Shown one piece after another: positions 50,866 through 59,405 of a stretch of 63,154 nt of DNA (the first letter of the stretch is position 1; each line of letters starts with the position of its first letter). The position numbers and the translations under genes were made by a program. A model generated the notes under the pieces. It worked only from the letters and a program-made list of their open reading frames with translations. It was not told the origin of the DNA and did no database searches. Source of the DNA: CANRIN01 sp964493515 (GTDB taxonomy: Bacteria; Bacillota; Clostridia; Oscillospirales; JAAYOS01); NCBI GenBank assembly GCA_964493515.1, contig CAZBNJ010000004.1:1-63154 (forward strand), written 5' to 3'.

Positions 50866-51879
50866 ATGGGTCTTTTCACTCGCGACTACAATCGACCCGG
50901 CAAGGGCGTGGACAAGAATGAGCCGAAGAAAAACGCGTTTTTTTACTTTTTCGAGCTGTTTGGACGCAAATTCTTCCGCCTTGTCACCTTTAATCTGTTC
51001 TACTTTCTGTGTATGCTGCCGCTCGTCATAGCGTTTTACAACCTGTTTTACTCATGGCTGTATCAGATAGCGGGACTGGGATCGGATGACATCATCGTAC
51101 TGCCGGTGCTCGTCGACTTCCTGCACATCGTGTACAACTTTGTGCCCGAGTTCCTGCATATGCCGCTTGTCGTGCTGTCCTTCATACTCTACGGCCCGAT
51201 AACGATGGGATATACCTATGTTCTGCGGAACTTCGTGAGGGAGGAGCACGCGTGGACGAGCGATTTCTTTACCCGTGCGTTCTCGAACTTCAGGCAGGGG
51301 CTGTTTTTCGGGATACTCGACGCGATAGTCCTTGCGATATTCTACACCAACTGGAACTACGGTGCGCTGATGGGCGAGGAGACCGTCGGCGTATTCGCGA
51401 TAATTATTCGCGTTGTAACCACCGTGTTCTTTGTCTACTACCTCTTTATGCGCAACTACAACTATATGCAGGCAGTGACGGTGAATCTGAAGGCGAGGCA
51501 GATACTCAAAAACTCGGCGCTGTTCGGTATTATCGGGCTGTGGCGCAACATTATCGCGGTGGTGCTGTCAGCGGCGGTATGCGTGCTGTCGCTGATGATT
51601 AATCCGTTTGTGGAGCTGCTGCTCGTGCCGTTTATCATGTTCTCGCTTGCCGGATTTATCTCGACTTACTGTACCTATCCCATCGTCGACAGATACATCG
51701 TCAAGCCGGCGATGGAGGCGGAGGGGAAGAATGCCGACCGCATCGGGCTGGACGATCTGCCGCCGGCTGTTCTGCCGCCCGAGCTTGGCGGTCCGGGCGC
51801 GGGAGCACACACCGAATACTTGGATACTCCGTCGGATGAGGCACGGGACGGAGAGGATACCGAGGAAGAGAATAAATAA
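50866..51879 (+). CDS. YesL-like DUF624 membrane protein
   Basis: This is a 337-residue membrane protein of the DUF624/YesL family with about six helices. The N-terminal pattern GLFTRDYNRPGKGV-KNEPKKN and FELFGRKFFRLVTFNLFYFLC are characteristic. The C-terminal 60 residues are acidic and hydrophilic. The role is unknown; relatives are often near sugar transporters, though not here. It ends 4 bases before the -35 box of the aldo/keto reductase promoter. Confidence 0.85.
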   Translation: MGLFTRDYNRPGKGVDKNEPKKNAFFYFFELFGRKFFRLVTFNLFYFLCMLPLVIAFYNLFYSWLYQIAGLGSDDIIVLPVLVDFLHIVYNFVPEFLHMPLVVLSFILYGPITMGYTYVLRNFVREEHAWTSDFFTRAFSNFRQGLFFGILDAIVLAIFYTNWNYGALMGEETVGVFAIIIRVVTTVFFVYYLFMRNYNYMQAVTVNLKARQILKNSALFGIIGLWRNIIAVVLSAAVCVLSLMINPFVELLLVPFIMFSLAGFISTYCTYPIVDRYIVKPAMEAEGKNADRIGLDDLPPAVLPPELGGPGAGAHTEYLDTPSDEARDGEDTEEENK

Positions 51880-51882
51880 ATC

Positions 51883-51913
51883 TTGACATGGAGCGCGCTC
51901 CAGGTGATAGACT
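51883..51913 (+). promoter_or_regulatory. MerR-type promoter and operator of the aldo/keto reductase gene
   Basis: TTGACA (51883-51888) and TAGACT (51908-51913) are 19 bases apart, and the spacer starts with the perfect 14-base palindrome TGGAGCGCGCTCCA (51889-51902). A long spacer with a central palindrome is the hallmark of promoters opened by MerR-family activators. No MerR gene is nearby, so the regulator would act in trans. Confidence 0.75.
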
Positions 51914-51945
51914 GTTTTCAGAAACCGAAAAGGGGAGAGATGAAC

Positions 51946-52974
51946 ATGAAGGAGATAAATCTGGGAACGACCGGCATACGCACGCCGCAGAACGCTTTCG
52001 GAGCGCTGCCGATACAGCGCATCAGCATGGACGACGCGGTGGAGATACTGCGCGCCGCGTACGACGGCGGTATGAGGTTTTTCGATACCGCGCGCGCGTA
52101 CAGCGACAGCGAGGCAAAGCTCTGTGCCGCGTTTAAGGATATGCGGGAGAAGGTATTCATCGCGACAAAGACGACGTCAAAGACGCCCGAGGGCTTCTGG
52201 AAGGATCTCGAGACTTCGCTTGCGACGCTCGGCACCGACTACATAGACATCTATCAGTTCCATATGGCGTCGCAGTGCTACCGTCCTGGCGACGGCACCG
52301 GCATGTACGAGGCGATGGAGGAGGCAAAGCGTCAGGGCAAGATACGTCACATCGGCATCACCGCACATCTGCTCTGGGTCGCGGAGGAGGTCGTGGAGAG
52401 CGGACTGTACGAGACGCTGCAATATCCGTTCAGCTATCTGTCCACCGACCGCGAGATAGCGCTCGTGCGCAAGGCGGAGGAGAAGAACATCGGCATAATC
52501 GGCATGAAGTCGCTTGCGGGAGGTCTGATAACCAACGCCCCGGCGGCATACGCGTTTGCGAGCCAGTTCTCGAATGTGCTGCCGATATGGGGCGTGCAGC
52601 GTATGTGGGAGCTTGAGCAGTTCCTGGAGTGCGGCCGCACACAGCCGGAGATGACCGACGAGATACGCGAGTTCATCGAGCAGGAGAAGAACGAGCTTTC
52701 CGGCGACTTCTGCCGTGGCTGCGGATACTGTATGCCTTGCCCCGCAGGGATCCAGATAAACACCTGCGCGCGTATGTCGCTGCTCATTCGCCGCGCGCCG
52801 TCGGATAACCAGCTTACGCCGAGAGCGCAGGAGATGATGCAGCAGATCGAGAACTGCCTCGAGTGCGGTCAGTGCAAGACGAAGTGCCCGTATCAGCTGG
52901 ACACGCCCGCGCTGCTGAAGAAGAATTTGGAGGACTACAAGCGCATCCTTGCCGGAGAAGTTTCGGTGAAGTAG
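51946..52974 (+). CDS. Aldo/keto reductase with two 4Fe-4S ferredoxin-type clusters
   Basis: This is an oxidoreductase with an AKR TIM barrel and a C-terminal ferredoxin domain. The barrel has FDTARAYSDSEAKL (Asp and Tyr of the tetrad), IATKT (Lys) and YQFHMASQ (His). The tail has CRGCGYCMPCPAGIQINTC and CLECGQCKTKCPYQL, two four-cysteine clusters. Such fusions are common in anaerobes; the substrate is unknown. ATG 51946 is chosen because GGGGAG lies 8 bases upstream; an ATG 6 bases earlier is too close. Confidence 0.92.
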   Translation: MKEINLGTTGIRTPQNAFGALPIQRISMDDAVEILRAAYDGGMRFFDTARAYSDSEAKLCAAFKDMREKVFIATKTTSKTPEGFWKDLETSLATLGTDYIDIYQFHMASQCYRPGDGTGMYEAMEEAKRQGKIRHIGITAHLLWVAEEVVESGLYETLQYPFSYLSTDREIALVRKAEEKNIGIIGMKSLAGGLITNAPAAYAFASQFSNVLPIWGVQRMWELEQFLECGRTQPEMTDEIREFIEQEKNELSGDFCRGCGYCMPCPAGIQINTCARMSLLIRRAPSDNQLTPRAQEMMQQIENCLECGQCKTKCPYQLDTPALLKKNLEDYKRILAGEVSVK

Positions 52975-53000
52975 GCGAGAGGGCAATTCTATATAACAAA

Positions 53001-53035
53001 ACAGGGCAGAAGCTGTGTGCTTTTGCCCTGTTTTT
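53001..53035. terminator. Bidirectional intrinsic terminator
   Basis: ACAGGGCA and TGCCCTGT pair, with an inner AAGC/GCTT helix, followed by T's; it serves both the reductase and the convergent recombinase gene. Confidence 0.88.
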
Positions 53036-53038
53036 GTG

Positions 53039-54061
53039 TTAGTTCGACTTTTTTACACTGCTCAGCGGATTTGCGTTTGCCGCGTACTTCAGGTCCTGAC
53101 TCGCGACGTGGGTGTATATCTGCGTTGTGTTAAGGTTTTCGTGCCCAAGTAACTCCTGGAGCGTGCGCACGTCGACGCCGTTCTGGTGCATCAGCGTCGC
53201 GGCGGTGTGCCGAAGCTTGTGCGACGAGTATTTCGACGCGTCCAGTCCGGCTTTCAGCAGCGTCTTTTTGACCATCGCGTGCACCGCGTCGGTACTGACT
53301 CGCTTGTGCCGACGCGCGGATACGAACAGCGCCGAACGGTCGGTGCGCTCAAGCGTGAGCTTTGACCGCACGTCCAGCCAATTCGCGAGCGCGTCGCGGC
53401 AGGCGTCGTTCAGATAGACCGTCCGTTCCTTGTTGCCCTTGCCGAGCACGCGCAGGGTGGATTCGCCGTTCGGTGAGATCATGACATCCGAAACATTTAG
53501 GCCAATTAACTCGGAAATTCGCAGCCCACAGTTCAAAAATATGACTAAAATGCAGTAGTCGCGCTCTTTGTTCTCACCGTCGACCGCGTCAAGCAGCGCA
53601 AGGCTTTCGTCGACCGTCAGATAGCGGGGAAGTGACTGCTTGAGCTTTGGAGAATCCAGCCCGGCTATCGGGTTTTCCTCGAGTAGATTTGCCTTGGTCG
53701 TGAGGTATTTATAGAACGAGCGCAGCGTGGACACCTTGCGCGAACGGCTCGCGGCGTTCAGTCCGTTTCCGGCCTCCGGTGCGTTGTGGCGGCGCTCACG
53801 GTCGCGGCTTAAGTAGCTCATAAAGTCGTAGACATCGGCGAGCGTGACCGACGAGACAAGCCGCAGATCCACGTCCGCGACAGATACCTCTTCGAGCGGC
53901 GTATCCGACGGCACGAGCTTGCGCTCAAGCTTCAGATATCTAAAAAATGTGCGCAGGTCGAGAAAATATTCGTTTGACGTGAGCTTTGAGTGACCCTTGA
54001 TCGTCTCGTGGTACACGAGAAAGTCGCGAATGATTGGCGACGCTTCGGTGCGATAATCCAT
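53039..54061 (-). CDS. Tyrosine recombinase, XerC-like
   Basis: This is a second Xer-family recombinase, 340 residues. The catalytic residues are present: Arg in CGLRISELIGL, HKLRHTAATLM, the His of LGHENLNTTQ and the nucleophile Tyr in QIYTHVASQ. An insertion near residues 80-100 is typical of the longer clostridial XerC. It may be the partner of XerD at dif. It has a strong promoter with a leader of about 140 bases and is read alone; the start has CCGGAGG upstream. Confidence 0.88.
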   Translation of the reverse strand: MDYRTEASPIIRDFLVYHETIKGHSKLTSNEYFLDLRTFFRYLKLERKLVPSDTPLEEVSVADVDLRLVSSVTLADVYDFMSYLSRDRERRHNAPEAGNGLNAASRSRKVSTLRSFYKYLTTKANLLEENPIAGLDSPKLKQSLPRYLTVDESLALLDAVDGENKERDYCILVIFLNCGLRISELIGLNVSDVMISPNGESTLRVLGKGNKERTVYLNDACRDALANWLDVRSKLTLERTDRSALFVSARRHKRVSTDAVHAMVKKTLLKAGLDASKYSSHKLRHTAATLMHQNGVDVRTLQELLGHENLNTTQIYTHVASQDLKYAANANPLSSVKKSN

Positions 54062-54205
54062 TTGAAACCTCCGGTTCGGTTGATTGCTGCGATTTGGCGT
54101 GTTAGGACGATTCGGCTCGCCGCCAAAACACGACGATTCGCCGCCACGATTCGGGTGCCACTTCCGACGAAGCTGCGGGAGGGGACACGCCTTATCCCAA
54201 AATCT

Positions 54206-54234
54206 ATTCTACCACACTCAAACAGGTTTGTCAA
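54206..54234 (-). promoter_or_regulatory. Strong sigma-A-type promoter for the XerC-like gene
   Basis: Read on the minus strand: TTGACA (54234-54229), 17 bases, TAGAAT (54211-54206). Confidence 0.82.
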
Positions 54235-54253
54235 CAAAATAAAAATTTTGTTG
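54232..54253. repeat. AT-rich palindrome upstream of the XerC-like promoter
   Basis: CAACAAAAT and ATTTTGTTG are perfectly complementary across AAAA. The palindrome overlaps the -35 box by three bases, so it may be an operator, an UP-like element or a transcript end. Confidence 0.5.
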
Positions 54254-54590
54254 AATTGAGGGTAGGCAAAAACCCGTTTTTTGGGCTTATGGCGGTCAAA
54301 TCGAATGTTTGGCTAAAATCATCCAACTCGGCTGTGTCCGTTTGGGATTGATGGCGTGGTTCTGGTTTTGCTGCGTGGTTCGGTTTTTGTTGTGCGGTTC
54401 TGATTTTCTAATCTTGATTTGGATTTGCTGATATCGGTTTGGATTTTGAAATTCGTTACGGAACATCATCAACGTCGACCGTGTCATTATGAGCCGACCG
54501 CGTCTTTCTGACGAGAAATGTCTGTATCGCTGAAATGTTCTTTTGCGGACAAATCATCGTTTCGACGGCTCAGAATCGCTCCAGACGGAG

Positions 54591-55352
54591 CTATATATCT
54601 TCGGTTATCGGCAGTATCGACCCGACGTCGAACAACTCTCCGTCGGTAAGCTCGATCGGTCGAACGTGATGCTTCGCCAGGAATTCTTTGATGCGCATAT
54701 GACTGTGCAGACCGTCGAGCTTTCCGGTAAACGCGAGCTTGTCCGGCGCGATCAGTCCGGACGCACCGCCGATAAATCCGTGGTCGTATCCGTCCAGCCG
54801 AATACCGTCGGGTTCGATTTCAAGCACATCGACGCCTCGCGAGCGCATCGCGGCGGCAAGACCGCTGTCCGAGGTTATGGCGGCATGGCGGCTCACGACG
54901 CAGACCGAGCATTTCGCGTAGCCCTGCTTCACACTCACCTGTTCGACTCCCCTGCAAGACAAATGTTCGAGCAGGGCCGAACAAGCGGCGTCGAACCGTC
55001 CGTACGCGCAGTCGCCAAGCCTAANNNNNNNNNNAAGGATGTTCAGCGCGATGTCGTCGGGATATGTAGCTGAAAACCGAACATTTGCGGGATATATTTG
55101 GATGTTTTCGACTGATCGCAGCGCATTTTCGGCAACTTCACACGCCACCCAGTCACCGTCGCCGAGATGGTGAGCGAGCATATCGGCGTGTTCGGAGATT
55201 CGAGGGTCCAGCCCTTCCCCGCCGTCTGCGGCTATGACCTGCACACCTTGTGCCGCAAGCGGTTTGGTTAGTCTATCCGCATAGCGCCTGCCGAGGAGGA
55301 CAGCTTTCACCGCCCCCGACGGAATGTTCGGATCTTTCACAAATCGAATCAT
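54591..55352 (-). CDS. DUF6873-type GME-fold protein (interrupted by an assembly gap)
   Basis: This is probably a protein of the guanidino-modifying-enzyme (GME) fold, the family called DUF6873. It shares patterns such as VKQGYAKCSVCVV, TSDSGLAAAMRSRGVDVLEI, DGYDHGFIGGASG and ELFDVGSILPI. The enzyme activity is unknown. Ten N's at 55025-55034 interrupt the reading frame, which otherwise continues in phase. It ends the gene cluster of the MacB-like permease, starting 1 base after that stop. Confidence 0.7.
   Translation of the reverse strand: MIRFVKDPNIPSGAVKAVLLGRRYADRLTKPLAAQGVQVIAADGGEGLDPRISEHADMLAHHLGDGDWVACEVAENALRSVENIQIYPANVRFSATYPDDIALNILXXXXRLGDCAYGRFDAACSALLEHLSCRGVEQVSVKQGYAKCSVCVVSRHAAITSDSGLAAAMRSRGVDVLEIEPDGIRLDGYDHGFIGGASGLIAPDKLAFTGKLDGLHSHMRIKEFLAKHHVRPIELTDGELFDVGSILPITEDI
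55025..55034. other. Assembly gap (10 N) inside the GME-fold gene
   Basis: Ten N's, likely a scaffold placeholder. The flanking sequence reads in one frame, so true missing length is unknown but probably a multiple of codons. Confidence 0.95.
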
Positions 55353-55353
55353 T

Positions 55354-56541
55354 TTAACGCTCCCTTAGTGCCTCTATCGGGTCGATTTTTGACGCGTGTA
55401 TCGCGGGCGCGACACCAAACAGTATTCCGCAGGCGGAGGCTATGACCACCGCCGCCGCGACATATCCGCCGCCTATCCAAAGCTCAAAGCCGCTGTATCG
55501 CTCAGCCAGAGCCAGTGCTCCGTATGCCGCGGCGGAGCCGATAAGCGACCCAAAACAGGAGATGATGCCCGCTTCGGCGACAAATTCGAGGATGATGTCC
55601 CGCGACCTCGCGCCAAGTGACATGTACACTCCGACTTCGCGGCGGCGCTCGAGTGCGGCGGACAGCATTGTGTTCATTATCCCGATGCCCGCGACCAGCA
55701 CCGAAATGCCGCCGATAGCTGCGATGAACACGCTGACGGTGAGCATCGCGTCATCAATCTGGTCGCGTATCCCGCTGATGCTGTCGTATTTCAGGCTGTT
55801 CGGCTGACGATGGGTGCGTTCGAGAAGGTTTACCGCCGCCGCGACCGCCTCGTCGTCCGTCGCGGATATCAGTATCTGGTCGGTGCCCGAATCGCCGCAC
55901 ATCGCCGAAAGCGTGCTGTGCGGGATATAGAAGAAACTCGGCAGAGATTGCCCCAGAATCGCCTCAAGTCCCGAACTCTGCGAACTTATCACGCCGACTA
56001 TCTCGAGCTGACGTGTGCTCGTCGCGGTCAGCTTCAGCGATTTTCCGACGATGTTTTCGCGGCCGTAGACCATCTTTGCGAATTCGGCGCTAACCACAAC
56101 GACGTCTGCGGCGGAGCGCATATCGTCCTCGCCGAGAAGCCGTCCGTGCAGCAGCTCCAGCTTGAGCGCGTCGCCCGGCTCGGAGCCGGTACCTATCACA
56201 ACGGCGTTGCCCTGCCAGTTTTTCATGCTGTACGAACCATATCTTATCATAACAGCGAGCGCGCTGTCTACCCCCTGCACGCCGTTTGTTATAAGAGCCG
56301 CGTCGTCCGGCTGAAGGCGCAGCCCTGCGTCGGCGGCGACCTTTTTCGGGTGGATGCTGACCCCGCTTATGCCGAGCGTTTCCAGCTCGTTTGCAACTGT
56401 TTGGCGCGCGCACAGCCCTACCGAAAGCACCAAAAGCGTTGCAAATACCCCTATCGCGGTCGCGAATACGGTGAGCAGCGTGCGCGTGCGTCCGCGAAGG
56501 ACATTGCGCAGCGACAGGCGAAGGATGTCCGAAGCTCTCAT
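55354..56541 (-). CDS. MacB/FtsX-family ABC permease
   Basis: This is a four-helix permease of the MacB/FtsX type. The N-terminal LRLSLRNVLRGRTRTLLTVFATAIGVF, a large extracytoplasmic domain (residues 45-270) and a C-terminal helical part with GAALERRREVGVYMSLGARSRDI (in short, ERRREVGVYMSLGA) are characteristic. 395 residues. It overlaps the adaptor gene by 4 bases. No ATPase is encoded in this cluster. Confidence 0.9.
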   Translation of the reverse strand: MRASDILRLSLRNVLRGRTRTLLTVFATAIGVFATLLVLSVGLCARQTVANELETLGISGVSIHPKKVAADAGLRLQPDDAALITNGVQGVDSALAVMIRYGSYSMKNWQGNAVVIGTGSEPGDALKLELLHGRLLGEDDMRSAADVVVVSAEFAKMVYGRENIVGKSLKLTATSTRQLEIVGVISSQSSGLEAILGQSLPSFFYIPHSTLSAMCGDSGTDQILISATDDEAVAAAVNLLERTHRQPNSLKYDSISGIRDQIDDAMLTVSVFIAAIGGISVLVAGIGIMNTMLSAALERRREVGVYMSLGARSRDIILEFVAEAGIISCFGSLIGSAAAYGALALAERYSGFELWIGGGYVAAAVVIASACGILFGVAPAIHASKIDPIEALRER

Positions 56542-57506
56542 TTTTCCGCCTCCACGGCACAGCCGTCGGCAAGCGCGGCGGACGCGTCGACAATTATCGT
56601 CTCGCCGTCGAAAACACCGTCGGTAAGCTCGACGCTGCTGCCCGACTCTCTGCCGCTCGTGACGTACCTAATGCGCGCGCGGCCGTTCTCCAAGACGTAC
56701 ACAAACTCGCGGTTCTGCGCGTCCTGATCGACCGCGGCGAAGGGCACGGTTATCACGCCGCTGCGGCGCTCGGTGTATATTTTGGCGGTCGCCGAGCTTC
56801 CGATGAGCGCATCGGACGGGTCGTACAGCTCCAAAACCGCTTCTCCGTAGCGCTCCGAGCCGCCGGTCAGCGTCGACGAGCTGCGCACCATCGGCGAGAC
56901 CTCGATAACTACCGCGCGATAGGTGTCCCCGCCGCTGGTGACATCCGCCGGCATACCTACCGCTACCGCGCGAAAGTCGTCCTCGCTTAGCTTTACTCGC
57001 GCGCGGACACGACTGAAATCGCTCACTTCGGCGAGCACCATCAGCGGAGTTGCCTGTTCGCCCTCGGCGATGTTTATCGCGGTAATCACGCCGTCAAACG
57101 GGCTTACAAGCTCGGATGCCGAAAACACATCGGCGACCGTGCCGCCTATCGCCGATGCCACGTCGCCGTCGAGAAGGCTTGATATATCGGCGCTCGCGGC
57201 GATATCCTCGATGGACAGATCTGCCGACGGATTTTCCGCGGCGGCGAAGGTCATTATCACCTGCCCCTCTCGAACGTCCTCACCTACGTTTAAGTATACA
57301 CTGTCCGCGACGGCGTAGCCCGTGACCCCAAGCGTGCGGGTGCGATATGGCTCGAGCGTGCCGCTTGCGGATACGCTAACGAGCGACGTTCCGGAGACGG
57401 CGGTCATGGTGCGGACCGATATGGGTTTTGTGTCCTCCGGGCGGAACGAGTTGAGCGCAAGACATATCGCCGCCGTGATGATGACCAGGATTGCCGATTT
57501 CTTCAT
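56538..57506 (-). CDS. HlyD/RND-type periplasmic adaptor subunit
   Basis: This is a membrane fusion protein with an N-terminal helix (AILVIITAAICLALNSF), a biotinyl-lipoyl-like hairpin (VTGYAVADSVYLNVGEDV, LVSPFDGVITAINIAEGE) and a beta-barrel domain. The start 57506 has GGAGGAAAT just upstream; ten extra codons of the frame are unlikely. It pairs with the MacB-like permease, so an ATPase encoded elsewhere is expected. Confidence 0.85.
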   Translation of the reverse strand: MKKSAILVIITAAICLALNSFRPEDTKPISVRTMTAVSGTSLVSVSASGTLEPYRTRTLGVTGYAVADSVYLNVGEDVREGQVIMTFAAAENPSADLSIEDIAASADISSLLDGDVASAIGGTVADVFSASELVSPFDGVITAINIAEGEQATPLMVLAEVSDFSRVRARVKLSEDDFRAVAVGMPADVTSGGDTYRAVVIEVSPMVRSSSTLTGGSERYGEAVLELYDPSDALIGSSATAKIYTERRSGVITVPFAAVDQDAQNREFVYVLENGRARIRYVTSGRESGSSVELTDGVFDGETIIVDASAALADGCAVEAEK

Positions 57507-57581
57507 ATTTCCTCCGCAAAAGAACCGTGTTTGCATGAATTATTCGCCGTTTGGGTAAGCTATCCGCAAAGGAGGGATAGG

Positions 57582-57779
57582 ATGATACCCTGTTCAAAAC
57601 CGTGCAGCTATCAGCAGGACGGAATGTGTACGCTCAACTGGGCCGCGCCGGCCGGAACATTCAGCGGCGACTGTATTCATTATGTCCCGCATGAGGACGA
57701 ACAAGTCGGCATCGAGCAAAAAAATACGACTCGGGAGATATACTACCCCGAGCCGAAAGTTCCGCCTTATGAAAAATAG
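57582..57779 (+). CDS. Small cysteine-rich protein
   Basis: This is a 65-residue protein with cysteines at 4, 8, 16 and 31 in a pattern (CSKPCSYQQDGMCTLNW...CIHY) that resembles the unannotated small zinc-binding-like proteins of Clostridia. It has no membrane helix. GGAGGG at 57571-57576 marks the start; the longer frame from 57531 is rejected. The function is unknown. Confidence 0.7.
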   Translation: MIPCSKPCSYQQDGMCTLNWAAPAGTFSGDCIHYVPHEDEQVGIEQKNTTREIYYPEPKVPPYEK

Positions 57780-57784
57780 ATTGG

Positions 57785-58234
57785 TCAGATGAGCCCGAGC
57801 CGCAGTTTTTCGGAGAGCTCCCACATCGCCGTGCGGTTTGAGTCGTACTTCAGGCGTGCCGCCGCCGTGTCGTAGTCCAACCATTCATAGCCGACATGCT
57901 CGTGCGACAGCCGGAGGTCACGACTTTCCATTCGGAGCGCGAACGAATACTCGGGCACAAGTATCGTATCCTCGCCCCACTGCTTATACGCAGCGCCATA
58001 GATGTTTGCGGGGATATGACACATATTTTGAAGCTGGACTATCGGCGCGTCGAGAGGCGTGCCGATCTCCTCAAAACACTCGCGCCGAGCGGCTTCGAGC
58101 GGTGTTTCGTCGTCCTCACCGCCGCCGGATACGAACTGCCATGTGTCCATGTCCGAGCGATGCAGCACACAGAACAGCGGCTTGCCGTTTTCGACGATAT
58201 ACGGAAGAACAAGTACCTGAAGTTTCGCTCTCAT
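57785..58234 (-). CDS. Nudix hydrolase
   Basis: This is a pyrophosphohydrolase. The Nudix box G-x5-E-x7-REx2EE-x-G is intact: GGGEDDETPLEAARRECFEE-IGT in pieces. 149 residues. The pattern WQFVSGGGEDDE resembles dATP/NudB-like enzymes, but the substrate is unknown. It ends 5 bases from the small plus-strand gene. Confidence 0.88.
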   Translation of the reverse strand: MRAKLQVLVLPYIVENGKPLFCVLHRSDMDTWQFVSGGGEDDETPLEAARRECFEEIGTPLDAPIVQLQNMCHIPANIYGAAYKQWGEDTILVPEYSFALRMESRDLRLSHEHVGYEWLDYDTAAARLKYDSNRTAMWELSEKLRLGLI

Positions 58235-58245
58235 GGCGTTTCCTC

Positions 58246-58692
58246 CTATTTGAGATCCATTTTATAGATAAGTTTGCGGCGCTCTCCGCGCTGATATAGA
58301 CAGTTGTGCGGCGGCAGCTCCGCGTCCTCAACGAACTCGAACCCCACAAGCTCTATGCTGCGCTTAGAGGCGTAGTTGTCCGGATTGCAGGTGACGAGGA
58401 CATATTCCATCCCGAGCGTGCGCGCCTCATCGAGCAGTATCACGCACGCTTTGGCGGCGTAGCGATTGCCGCGAAAGTCGGGGTACACCTCGTACCCGAT
58501 GTTGCCGCCGTAGTAGATCGAGTAGAAGCCTTCCTTGCCGTTGTGTCCGAGGCGAAGGCTGCACTCACCCACCGGCTCGTCGTCTACGGCCCGGCAGATT
58601 ATGTAGTGGCGCGCCGGCACAAGACCGCGCTCGTCGTCAGCTGCGGCAACGCTTTCAAGCCGCAGATAGATGTCCGATGTGTCGAGAGTCAT
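58246..58692 (-). CDS. GNAT-family N-acetyltransferase (RimJ-like)
   Basis: This is a 148-residue acetyltransferase with IGYEVYPDFRGNRYAAKAC (acetyl-CoA loop) and CNPDNYASKRSIELVGFEF, the pattern of RimJ/RimL-type enzymes. It overlaps the membrane protein gene upstream by 4 bases. The substrate is unknown. Confidence 0.85.
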   Translation of the reverse strand: MTLDTSDIYLRLESVAAADDERGLVPARHYIICRAVDDEPVGECSLRLGHNGKEGFYSIYYGGNIGYEVYPDFRGNRYAAKACVILLDEARTLGMEYVLVTCNPDNYASKRSIELVGFEFVEDAELPPHNCLYQRGERRKLIYKMDLK

Positions 58693-59405
58693 TGGTTTTC
58701 CTCCTTTGCCTTTGCATCACGGAAGCGCACGATAAACAGTACCACCGACCATCCGATAAGCAGTATGCCTGCGACAAGTCCGAAGGTCGTCTGGGTGGTC
58801 CAGACAGGCGCCTCAAGGTCGGGCGAGCACATTATACCCTGCTCGTACAGCGCGAAATCGACACGCAGCGTCTCATATTCAGCGCGCGTAAAGGTGCGTG
58901 CTATCTCGGTATCGCTCCCGTAGGGCTTAAAGGTGACGTCAAGGGAATCCTTCGCAGCGTCGCCGTATGCGTCCTTTGCGGCTTGCTGTAAATCAGACAG
59001 CTTTACACAATATTCGTCGCTGACCGTTGTGTTCTCTGTGCCAAACGGACACGTAAAGCGCCAACCCTTTATATCCGACGGACTGCTGCGCCAGCCGTAA
59101 AGGTCAGCGCTTGCATCATTGGAATCGGGACGAAGGTAGTTTGCCGCCTGCACGGTCAGGACGACGTTCCCGTTGGGCGAGTCGTAGTATTTTATGTCGT
59201 GCTTGAGAGTGAACTCGGACATGGAGAATTCGTCGCCGCTGTCGTAGCGATAGTCGCTTGACGCAGCGGGCGCCGAGACATACGACTCACGGTATGTGTC
59301 GTTCCAACGATTTACCTGCCATATCCTCAGTACCGAGGTGAGTACGGCAAGGATACCGACTATCATAACTATTGCGGGCAGTGCCGCGCCGGAGCGGATC
59401 TTCAT
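58689..59405 (-). CDS. Uncharacterised two-helix membrane protein
   Basis: This is a 238-residue protein with membrane helices at both ends (LPAIVMIVGILAVLTSVLRIW; TFGLVAGILLIGWSVVLFIV) and an extracytoplasmic, hydrophilic middle of about 150 residues. I do not recognise the family. The start overlaps the nrdR stop by one base, and the end overlaps the acetyltransferase gene, so it is in an nrdR operon. Confidence 0.68.
   Translation of the reverse strand: MKIRSGAALPAIVMIVGILAVLTSVLRIWQVNRWNDTYRESYVSAPAASSDYRYDSGDEFSMSEFTLKHDIKYYDSPNGNVVLTVQAANYLRPDSNDASADLYGWRSSPSDIKGWRFTCPFGTENTTVSDEYCVKLSDLQQAAKDAYGDAAKDSLDVTFKPYGSDTEIARTFTRAEYETLRVDFALYEQGIMCSPDLEAPVWTTQTTFGLVAGILLIGWSVVLFIVRFRDAKAKEENQ

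Larger units (their letters stand above)
54062..54590. other. 530-bp intergenic region with promoter and low-complexity stretch
   Basis: The first 140 bases are the leader of the minus-strand recombinase gene. The promoter and a palindrome follow. From about 54340 to 54460 the plus strand is unusually rich in G and T and poor in C, with many GGTT and TTTGG blocks. A minus-strand frame through it encodes Gln/Asn-rich sequence, but it has no ribosome site and no recognisable domain. No RNA gene was recognised. Confidence 0.6.

Noticed and set aside
49954..54061. Integrated mobile element bounded by the two Xer-type recombinases
   Set aside because: Both recombinases have chromosomal-type features and normal neighbours; no attachment repeats or phage genes lie between them.
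54296..54487. 63-codon minus-strand Gln/Asn-rich frame
   Set aside because: It arises from a low-complexity skewed stretch, has no ribosome site and no known domain.
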